Shown: positions 43,737 through 50,857 of the stretch, piece after piece
How positions within the stretch are numbered: position 1 is the stretch's first letter
Layout: each line of letters begins with the position of its first letter
Source of the DNA: Diaphorobacter aerolatus
GTDB lineage: Bacteria; Pseudomonadota; Gammaproteobacteria; Burkholderiales; Burkholderiaceae_C
Assembly (NCBI RefSeq): GCF_014489535.1
Contig: NZ_CP060783.1
Location: forward strand, 3,142,501-3,206,500
DNA length: 64,000 nt
Reading direction: 5' to 3'
Program-made: the position numbers and the translations under genes
Notes under the pieces: generated by a model
Database searches by the model: none
What the model was told of the DNA's origin: nothing
The model's input: only the letters and a program-made list of their open reading frames with translations

Positions 43737-44328
43737 GCGGCGAGCGACGGAGCAGCAGTGCTTCGGCACGGGCGAGATCCTGCGGTGTGTCGATGTCGGT
43801 GATGCAGCCGATGTCGTCGATCTCCAGATCGAGCACCTGTTGCCGCTCGCGCGCTTCGCGCACGATCGATGCCGCGCCCCGGTCGCCCGCGAGCGCCGTC
43901 AGTCGCGCGAAGCAGCTTGCGGCGAACGCCACGGGGTGGCCCTGCTGCGCCCGGTAGTGCGGCACCACGACCTCGTGTGATCCCCGCGCAAGCGCCTGTG
44001 CCATCAGCGTGAGCGTCTGCGGCAGCAACAGCGGCAGGTCTGCGGGAATGATCAGCCAGCCATTGGCATCGCTCGCGGCCCGAACACCCGCGGCAATCGA
44101 GTCGCCCATGCCATCCCCGCCGTCGCCCGGGCGGACCACGTGCAGGCGCAGGCCCGATTGCCGCGCCGCATCCAGCGATCTCTGCAACACGGGGATACCG
44201 GCAAGCGGTGCGTCGAGCTTGTGCGTATGCCCACCGGCGGCGCGAAAACGAGCGCCCAGCCCTGCGGCGAGGATGACGAGGGTGGGCAAAGCGGGGTGGC
44301 TGGGTTGCATGGCACCCGATTTTTTCAC
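43717..44328 (-). CDS. MobA/MocA-like nucleotidyltransferase
   Basis: This 203-residue protein has the GT-A nucleotidyltransferase start LVILAAGLGARF, a Lys in KLDAPLAG, and IIPADLPLLLP (metal-binding aspartate), with GHPVAFAASCFARL and DIDTPQDL later. The pattern fits MocA, which makes molybdopterin cytosine dinucleotide. That is the cofactor form used by bacterial hydroxylases such as the iorAB-type enzyme encoded divergently next door. Confidence 0.88.
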   Translation of the reverse strand: MKKSGAMQPSHPALPTLVILAAGLGARFRAAGGHTHKLDAPLAGIPVLQRSLDAARQSGLRLHVVRPGDGGDGMGDSIAAGVRAASDANGWLIIPADLPLLLPQTLTLMAQALARGSHEVVVPHYRAQQGHPVAFAASCFARLTALAGDRGAASIVREARERQQVLDLEIDDIGCITDIDTPQDLARAEALLLRRSPLTSLPR

Positions 44329-44473
44329 AAATGGTCACCGCGTCCGGTCGTCACTCGGGCGTCTGTTGCTTGACGCGTATCAATATTGGCGGTCATGATG
44401 GACGCGCAGCAATGCAGGCAACGGCGCACTTTCACGATCCATTGCGCGCCCTCCCACAAGAAAGATCTCCACG

Positions 44474-44947
44474 ATGACCACCAACGTTTCGATCAATGGC
44501 AAGGAGCAGGCCGTACAGGCCGATCCGCAGACACCGCTTCTCTGGGTGCTGCGCGACGAACTCGGCATGACGGGCACGAAGTTCGGTTGCGGCATGGCGC
44601 TGTGCGGTGCCTGCACGGTGCATCTCGATGGATCGCCGATACGCTCCTGTGTCACGCCGGTTTCGGCTGCCGCCGGCAAGCAGGTCAACACCATCGAGAA
44701 CATGGAGGGCGACCGCGTGGGGCGTGCCGTGCAGGCCGCCTGGGTCGAACTCAATGTGGCGCAGTGCGGCTATTGCCAAGCCGGGCAGATCATGTCGGCG
44801 GTCGGTCTTCTCAAGACCAACGCGGCGCCGAGCGATGAGGACATCACCAACGCCATGAGCGGCAACCTTTGCCGGTGCGGAACGTATTTCCGCATTCACG
44901 CGGCGGTCAGGCATGCGGCCGATTTGCTCAGCAAGGGAGGTCAGTGA
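44474..44947 (+). CDS. [2Fe-2S] subunit of a molybdenum hydroxylase (IorA-like)
   Basis: The 157-residue subunit carries two [2Fe-2S] clusters. The plant-type one uses Cys39, Cys44, Cys47 and Cys59 ([14 protein letters not shown]); the second uses Cys98, Cys101, Cys133 and Cys135 ([17 protein letters not shown]). It passes electrons from the molybdenum subunit encoded next, whose ATG overlaps this stop as TGATG. The match is to isoquinoline 1-oxidoreductase alpha and related aldehyde dehydrogenases. Confidence 0.93.
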   Translation: MTTNVSINGKEQAVQADPQTPLLWVLRDELGMTGTKFGCGMALCGACTVHLDGSPIRSCVTPVSAAAGKQVNTIENMEGDRVGRAVQAAWVELNVAQCGYCQAGQIMSAVGLLKTNAAPSDEDITNAMSGNLCRCGTYFRIHAAVRHAADLLSKGGQ

Positions 44948-47247
44948 TGTCGCAGATATTTTCGGATGCACAGCGCGGCGCGCTCAATCGCCGCTCGCTG
45001 CTCAAGGCCGGTGCCGTCACGGGCCTGATGCTGGCGGTGAGCATGCAGGGCGTTGTCCACGCGCAGGACGCGGGCAAGAAATACGGTGCCGATTCCATGC
45101 CCGGTGGAACGGTCGATGACCCTCTGGTGTTCGTGAAGATCGCCACCGATGGCACGGTCACCATCGTTGCGCATCGCGTGGAAATGGGCACAGGCGTGCG
45201 CACCAGTCTGCCGATGGTGGTGGCCGACGAGATGGAGGCCGACTGGGCGCGCGTGAAGGTGGTGCAGGCCGATGGGGACGAGGCGCGCTACGGCAATCAG
45301 AACGTCGATGGTTCACGCAGCGTGCGTCACTTCCTCATGCCGATGCGCCGCGTGGGCGCGGCGGCGCGGCAGATGCTCGAAGGCGCTGCCGCCGCGCGCT
45401 GGTCGGTGCCGGTGGGCGAGGTCAAGGCGACGCTGCATCAGGTCGTGCACTCGAAGACGGGGCGCAAGCTCGGCTACGGAGAACTTGCAGAGGACGCGGC
45501 GAAGCAGCCGGTGCCGCAGGCCGGTCAGCGCAGGCTCAAGAAGGAGTCGGAATTTCGCTACATCGGCAAGGACAAGGTGCGCGCCATCGACCTGGAGGAC
45601 ATCGGTCGCGGTCGCGCCAAATACGGCATCGATCCGCACATGCCCGGCATGGTGTTCGCCGTGGTTGCGCGGCCTGCGGTGCTGGGCTCCGGAGTGAAGA
45701 GCGTGAACAGCGACGCCGCGCTCAAGGTGCCCGGAGTGATCAAGGTGATGCAGATTCCCGCGTACACCGGATCGCCGGCGTTTCAGCCGCTCGGCGGCGT
45801 GGCGGTGGTGGCAAGCAACACCTGGGCGGCGATGCAGGGGCGCAAGGCGCTCGTGATCGAGTGGAGCGAGAGCGAGCACGCCTCCTACGATTCGGCCGAG
45901 TACCGAAAAGCCATGGAGAAGGCCGCGCGCGAACCCGGCAAGGTGGTGCGCAACAACGGCGATGCAGGCGCCGCATGGAGCAAGGCCAGCGACCAGCAGC
46001 GCGTGACCGCCGAGTACTACATCCCGCACCACGCACATGCGTCGATGGAGCCGCCATCGGCCACCGTGCTGATCGATGGAGACCGTTGCGACGTCTGGGC
46101 GTGCGTGCAGGACCCGCAGAATGCGCGCGATGGCGTGGTCAAGCAGCTCGGTCTTGCCAAGGACAAGGTTGCGGTGCATCCGCAATTGCTTGGCGGAGCG
46201 TTCGGGCGCAAGTCCAAGGCCGATTTCGTGACCGAGGCGGCCATCATCGCCAAGGCCATGCCGGGCAAGCCGGTGAAGGTGGTCTGGACGCGCGAAGACG
46301 ACATCCAGCACGATTTCTATCACGCGGTCTCGCTCGAACACCTCGAGGCCGTGATCGGCAAGGACGGCATGCCCGAGGCATGGCTGCACCGCACCGTCGC
46401 ACCCACGATCAGCTCGCTGTTCGACTCGTCCGCACAGGGCGAAAGTGCCCCGGAACTTGGCATGGGCGCGGTCAACCTGCCATGGAAGATTCCGAATTTC
46501 CGCGTGGAGACCGGCAAGGTGCCGGCGCATACGCGCATCGGCTGGTTCCGCTCGGTCTACAACGTCCCGCACGCGTTTGCGACGCAGTGCTTCATCGCCG
46601 AGCTGGCGCATCGCGCGGGCAGGGATCACAAGGAATATGCGCTCCAACTGATCGGCCCTGCGCGCAAGCTCAATCCGCTGAAGGAATTCGAGGACGGCTG
46701 GAATTATTCCGAGTCGCCCGAGGTCTATCCGTTGGATACCGGCCGTCTGCGCGAGGTGATCGAGGCCGCGTGCAAAGGCGCGAAGTGGGGTCGCAAGCTG
46801 CCCAAGGGACGCGGCCTGGGGCTCGCATTCAGCTACAGCTTTCTGACCTATGCCGCCACCGTGGTCGAGGTGGAGGTGAACGACAAGGGCGAGGTGCGCG
46901 TGCTTGCGGCGGACATGGCGCTCGATTGCGGACCTCAGATCACGCCCGAGCGCATCCGCGCGCAGATGGAGGGCTCGGTGATCATGGGCCTCAGCATCGC
47001 GCTCAAGAGCGACCTCACGTTCGAGAAGGGCGCGGTGATGCAAAGCAATTTCCACCAGTTCGAGATCGCACGCCACAACGAATCGCCGCCCGTGGTCCGC
47101 ACGCACCTGATCAACAACCGCCTGCAAACCCCGCCCGGCGGGGTCGGTGAACCGCCGCTGCCGCCGGTTGCGCCAGCGATAGCCAACGCGATCTTCGCTG
47201 CGACTGGCAAGCGCATGCGGGATCTGCCGATCAGAACGTTGGCGTAG
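44947..47247 (+). CDS. Molybdenum-binding subunit of a Tat-exported hydroxylase (IorB-like)
   Basis: The 766-residue subunit has a twin-arginine type leader (RRSLLKAGAVTGLMLAVSM, about 14-32), indicating periplasmic export with its small partner. Molybdopterin-contact motifs are visible: GGAFGRK, FRSVYNVPHAFATQCF, DCGPQITPERIRAQMEGSVIM and near the end GVGEPPLPPVAPAIANAIF, with the catalytic glutamate in GVGEPP. It belongs to the xanthine-oxidase family of the isoquinoline oxidoreductase beta type. The substrate is not predictable; aldehydes and N-heterocycles are both possible. Confidence 0.93.
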   Translation: MSQIFSDAQRGALNRRSLLKAGAVTGLMLAVSMQGVVHAQDAGKKYGADSMPGGTVDDPLVFVKIATDGTVTIVAHRVEMGTGVRTSLPMVVADEMEADWARVKVVQADGDEARYGNQNVDGSRSVRHFLMPMRRVGAAARQMLEGAAAARWSVPVGEVKATLHQVVHSKTGRKLGYGELAEDAAKQPVPQAGQRRLKKESEFRYIGKDKVRAIDLEDIGRGRAKYGIDPHMPGMVFAVVARPAVLGSGVKSVNSDAALKVPGVIKVMQIPAYTGSPAFQPLGGVAVVASNTWAAMQGRKALVIEWSESEHASYDSAEYRKAMEKAAREPGKVVRNNGDAGAAWSKASDQQRVTAEYYIPHHAHASMEPPSATVLIDGDRCDVWACVQDPQNARDGVVKQLGLAKDKVAVHPQLLGGAFGRKSKADFVTEAAIIAKAMPGKPVKVVWTREDDIQHDFYHAVSLEHLEAVIGKDGMPEAWLHRTVAPTISSLFDSSAQGESAPELGMGAVNLPWKIPNFRVETGKVPAHTRIGWFRSVYNVPHAFATQCFIAELAHRAGRDHKEYALQLIGPARKLNPLKEFEDGWNYSESPEVYPLDTGRLREVIEAACKGAKWGRKLPKGRGLGLAFSYSFLTYAATVVEVEVNDKGEVRVLAADMALDCGPQITPERIRAQMEGSVIMGLSIALKSDLTFEKGAVMQSNFHQFEIARHNESPPVVRTHLINNRLQTPPGGVGEPPLPPVAPAIANAIFAATGKRMRDLPIRTLA

Positions 47248-47410
47248 AGATCCAGCGAGAGTGGCAGCGCCAAAATAACCTTTTGCGACTCAATGCCGTT
47301 GAGGCTCAGGCTATGCTGCTCCTCACACGTCGATGAAGCCTTGATGACGATGCGGCCACGCTGGCGGGTTTCGCGACGTGCAGAAACACGACGAAGTGAG
47401 ACAACAGCCC

Positions 47411-48294
47411 ATGACAGATTCTTCCCGCTCATCAGGCAGCGCCACCCACAGGCGATTCAGCGTTGCGCCCGGCAGCACGCCGCTGGTGCTCGATTCGCCG
47501 CACAGCGGCACCGACTATCCCGATGATTTCGGCTCCGTGCTGCCGCGTTCGGTATTGCGGCAGGCCGAGGACACGCATGTCGAAAAGCTCTACGACTTCG
47601 CGCCGCTGATGGGTGTGGCGTGGATCGAGGCGCTTTTCCCGCGCATCTATCTCGACGCCAATCGCGACACCACCGAAGTCGATGTCGATTTGTTCGACGG
47701 CGAATGGCCGCATGGCGTGACCGAGGACGAGGTCACGCTGCAGAAGGTGCGCCTCGGCAAGGGGCTGATCTGGCGCTATACCGACGATGGACAGGCGATC
47801 TACGAGCGCCAGTTGACGGTCGAGGAAGGCCAGCGCCGCATTGCCGAGTGCTGGACGCCCTACCACGCCGCCGTGTCGCAGGCCATCGACGCTGCGCATG
47901 CGCGCCACGGCTACAGCATCCACATCAACTGCCATTCGATGCCTTCGGTGGCGGCAAGCCATGCGACGCTGCATCCGGGGCTCGAACATGCGGATTTCGT
48001 GGTCGGCGACCGCGATGGCACGACGGCCTCGCCCGCACTGTCGATGATGGTCTGCGACTTTTTGCGATCGCGCGGCCACGACGTGGAATACAACCACCCC
48101 TACAAGGGCGTCGAACTCGTGCGGCGCTATGGCAACCCGAAGAGCATCGCCACAGCATCCAGATCGAGATCAACCGCAAGATCTACATGAACGAAGAGAC
48201 GCTGGAGATCATCCAGCCCGGGTTTGACAAGCTCAAGCAGGATCTGCGTGATCTGGTGGAGTGGCTGCTCAAGACCGATCCGCGCAAGCTGTAG
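47411..48294 (+). CDS. N-formylglutamate amidohydrolase (one frameshift)
   Basis: The 294-residue enzyme hydrolyses N-formylglutamate, the last step of one histidine degradation route. Visible motifs are LVLDSPHSGTDYP, FPRIYLDANRDTTEVDVDL, HINCHSMPS, FVVGDRDGTTASP and YNHPYKGVELVRRYG. At 48136-48138 the frame shifts; one more C gives GNPEEHRHSIQIEINRKIYM and a TAG at 48292-48294. No hut genes adjoin. The ATG at 47411 is preferred over a GTG at 47378. Confidence 0.92.
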
Positions 48295-48318
48295 TCGCTC
48301 AGGTGCTGGCCACGGTCG

Positions 48319-49110
48319 TCAATTGCAGCCTTGCAATGGCTTGCCAGCCAGCGCGGTTTTGAAGTCGCGCTGCAGCCGGGCGCGCGTGGCCTCGTCCACC
48401 GCTGGCAGGCGCAGCGTGTAGGTGCTCGCCTCCTTGCGCTCGACCACCACCTTGGCGGTGCGCACGCCCTTGCCCGTGAGCTGCGTGAGCATGCGTTGGG
48501 CGGCTTCCTCGCTGGAGAAACGGCCCAGCGACAGGCCTGGCTCGAAGGCAGGGCCGGGGCGGTCGTAGTCGATTTGCAGGGTCTTGAGTTCGGCGCGTTT
48601 CTTCGCGACAGCCTCGTCGTCCGCCAGTTTGCCGATGTAGACCATCCAGCGACCCGAAACCGACGACGCATCGAGCTTCCAGCTCGAATCGGGCAGCACG
48701 CCACGCGCTGCCGAGCGCCACGCCTGCGCCTGCTGTTCGTCAAGCGGACCTGCTTGCAGGCACACGGTGCGCACGTGGGCGCTGCTGGCGGCGGCGGGAG
48801 GAATCGGTGGCGTGGCAGGAGCACTGGCGGCAGCCGCCGAGGCCGACGAGGCTGCGCCCGCCGATGGCGTGTTCGACGCGGCGACGGTGGCCGGGGCGGT
48901 GGTCGAAGCGGCAGGGACGCGCACGGCGGCGGTCTGCTCGCCTGGCTTGATGGGCGTGACCTGCATCTTCTGCGGCTCGATCTGCTGGTTCAGCCGCTGC
49001 GGTTCGACCTGCACGGACGGCCCCCAGCCCATCGAGCGCAGCATGCCCTGAGACCAGGCGTAGTAGCCCGCGTTGGCGAGCAGGAGAACCAGTACGGCGA
49101 TTCGCAACAT
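48319..49110 (-). CDS. SPOR-domain membrane protein
   Basis: The 263-residue protein has an N-terminal membrane helix (IAVLVLLLANAGYYAWS), a long alanine/proline/serine-rich periplasmic linker (about 60-110) and a C-terminal SPOR-like domain (about 112-255; VCLQAGPLDEQQAQAWRSA, FSSEEAAQRMLTQLTGKGV). SPOR domains bind denuded peptidoglycan at the division site. It lies 63 bp after birA on the same strand. Confidence 0.82.
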   Translation of the reverse strand: MLRIAVLVLLLANAGYYAWSQGMLRSMGWGPSVQVEPQRLNQQIEPQKMQVTPIKPGEQTAAVRVPAASTTAPATVAASNTPSAGAASSASAAAASAPATPPIPPAAASSAHVRTVCLQAGPLDEQQAQAWRSAARGVLPDSSWKLDASSVSGRWMVYIGKLADDEAVAKKRAELKTLQIDYDRPGPAFEPGLSLGRFSSEEAAQRMLTQLTGKGVRTAKVVVERKEASTYTLRLPAVDEATRARLQRDFKTALAGKPLQGCN

Positions 49111-49173
49111 GATGTGTGGTGGCCTTCCCTCTGAAGCTTTGTGTTCTTTGCTATTGCTTTGTGAGGGTCGATT

Positions 49174-50070
49174 TTAGTGTGCGATGCCCGGCAACGCCTG
49201 TCCGATCGGGCGCACGCTGATGTCGCCGCTGTTGACCGGCTGCAAGCCCGCGCCGGTTTCGATCAGCAGGGTGCCGTCATCGCTCACCCCGCGCGCGATG
49301 CCGCTCGCGCCATTGCTCAGGTGCACGGCGCGACCCGACAGCAGGTCGCGCTGGGCGAAGCGGCTCTTGAACGGTGCGAAGCCCGCGCGTGCGAAGGTTT
49401 GCAGGGTCCTGACCAGTGGTGGGACCACGCGCAAGAGGGCTTCAGGTGCCGTCCAGCGGCCATCGATCTCGGCCAGGCACGCGGGCTGTGTGGTCATGCC
49501 CTCGCCCGGGCGGGGCAGCACGTTCAGGCCAACGCCGACGATGACGTAGCGCGTGCCGCTCGCGTCTTCCTGCGGCAGTGAGCCCTGGGGCGCGACCAGG
49601 CTCGCGGTCTCGACAAGAATGCCGCCGAATTTGCGATCACCTGCCAGCCACAGATCGTTGGGCCATTTGAGGCCGACGCGCGGCACGCCGCTGCCGTCGC
49701 GCGGAATTTCGGGCTGTATGCTGTCCGCCACGCTGGTGCCCACGGCCAGCGACAGTCCGGACCATTCCCGGGGGGCGAGCGGCAGGCCGAGCGACATCAT
49801 GAGCGAGGCCGGGCCGCGCTCCTGCGCGGCATGCGGGCTTTCCTGACTCTGCCACGGGCGACCCAGACGCCCCCGCCCGGCGGTCTGTTCCTCGGTCACG
49901 AGCAGAATCGGCTCGCAGCGACCGGCGCGCGCGCGGCGCATGAGTTCGGTATTGGTGGAATCGATGCTTGGTACGATTTCCACGCTGAAGTCCGGCACAT
50001 CGGCGACGACGGCCTGCCAGACGGCCTCGGCGGGCCAGCGAACCGGCTGTGCGCGGGGCGAACCGCTCAC
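49174..50070 (-). CDS. birA: Biotin-[acetyl-CoA-carboxylase] ligase
   Basis: The 298-residue enzyme activates biotin to biotinyl-AMP and attaches it to the carboxyl carrier protein. Motifs: IDSTNTELMRRAR, TAGRGRLGRPWQS (biotin/AMP loop), LKWPNDLWLAGDRKFGGILVET, and the C-terminal SGIARGVSDDGTLLIET. There is no N-terminal DNA-binding domain, so it is a monofunctional ligase with no BirA repressor role. Its start overlaps the SET gene stop by four bases. Confidence 0.94.
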   Translation of the reverse strand: MSGSPRAQPVRWPAEAVWQAVVADVPDFSVEIVPSIDSTNTELMRRARAGRCEPILLVTEEQTAGRGRLGRPWQSQESPHAAQERGPASLMMSLGLPLAPREWSGLSLAVGTSVADSIQPEIPRDGSGVPRVGLKWPNDLWLAGDRKFGGILVETASLVAPQGSLPQEDASGTRYVIVGVGLNVLPRPGEGMTTQPACLAEIDGRWTAPEALLRVVPPLVRTLQTFARAGFAPFKSRFAQRDLLSGRAVHLSNGASGIARGVSDDGTLLIETGAGLQPVNSGDISVRPIGQALPGIAH

Positions 50071-50762
50071 TTTTTCTTGCCCCCGGCCTTGCCTGGCTTC
50101 TTGTCCTTGGGCTTGTGCTTTGCTTTGGCCTTGCTCTGGTCCTTGTCCGCCGATTGGTGCGCGTCGGTTTTTTTCTGCTTCGGTTTAGCTATCTTTTTTG
50201 AATCTGATTTCTTTGCTTTATCGGCCGATTTCGACTTTTTCTTCTTCCCGGCGGGCTCCATTCCCTTGGGCACCCAGCCGCGTTTCGGGGCCAGCAGCGT
50301 GCCCCGGCAGTTTTCGCTGCCACACCAGCAGGGATATTCGGCTTTGAGTTTCGCGGTATAACGCTCCTCGATAATCAGGCCGTAGTCGTAGTTGAGCTCT
50401 TCGCCAGCAGGAATGTTTTGCAGGGCGGTGATGAAAATCCGGCCGTCGATCTCATCTGCGTAGCAGTTGGGATCGCAGCTATGGTTGATCCAGCGCGCCG
50501 AATTGCCGCCGTGTTTTGCATCGATGACGTGGTCTTCGTCCACATGGAAGTAGAAGGTGTGGTTGGGTTGCCTGGGGTCGTGCGGATGCCGATCCTGCGC
50601 CTCCTGCCAGCCGATCACCTCGCCGATGTACTCGATGATGACCTCGCCCTCCGCAATGTCCTGCAACGCGAATACGCCCTTTCCATGCACGCCCGATTGG
50701 CGCGTCTGGATGCGGCGACCCGACGGAATCATCGGGATATTGGAGGGTGCGTTGCGAGCCAT
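50067..50762 (-). CDS. SET-domain lysine methyltransferase with lysine-rich tail
   Basis: The 231-residue protein has a compact SET domain (about 16-130): GVHGKGVFALQDIAEGEVI (SAM loop), RWINHSCDPNCYAD (pseudoknot) and GEELNYDYG (catalytic tyrosine). A post-SET zinc motif CWCGSENC (Cys145, 147, 152) follows; the fourth ligand is probably Cys96. The last 59 residues (173-231) hold 26 lysines plus many alanines, prolines and serines, like a histone H1 tail. The start at ATG 50762 gives the family N-terminus. The target is unknown; it shares a divergent promoter with topB and is coupled to birA. Confidence 0.92.
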   Translation of the reverse strand: MARNAPSNIPMIPSGRRIQTRQSGVHGKGVFALQDIAEGEVIIEYIGEVIGWQEAQDRHPHDPRQPNHTFYFHVDEDHVIDAKHGGNSARWINHSCDPNCYADEIDGRIFITALQNIPAGEELNYDYGLIIEERYTAKLKAEYPCWCGSENCRGTLLAPKRGWVPKGMEPAGKKKKSKSADKAKKSDSKKIAKPKQKKTDAHQSADKDQSKAKAKHKPKDKKPGKAGGKKK

Positions 50763-50785
50763 GGCTGAAAACTCTGTTAGTTTGA

Positions 50786-50816
50786 ATATGTACACATGCG
50801 TGCGCGTGCGCGCGTG
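50786..50816. other. 31-nt alternating purine/pyrimidine tract (Z-DNA-prone) between SET gene and topB
   Basis: Every base alternates purine and pyrimidine for 31 positions. It starts ATATGTACACATG and ends in a GCGTGCGCG-type half. It fills the middle of the 95-bp divergent gap. Such tracts flip to Z-DNA under negative supercoiling. Confidence 0.8.
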
Positions 50817-50857
50817 AAGCCGAATTGTAGAAGCGCCGGAAGGCGAACCCACATCAA

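Noticed and set aside
45313..47127. A 604-codon open frame antisense to the molybdenum subunit gene
   Set aside because: Shadow of the real gene, with no motif or ribosome site support.
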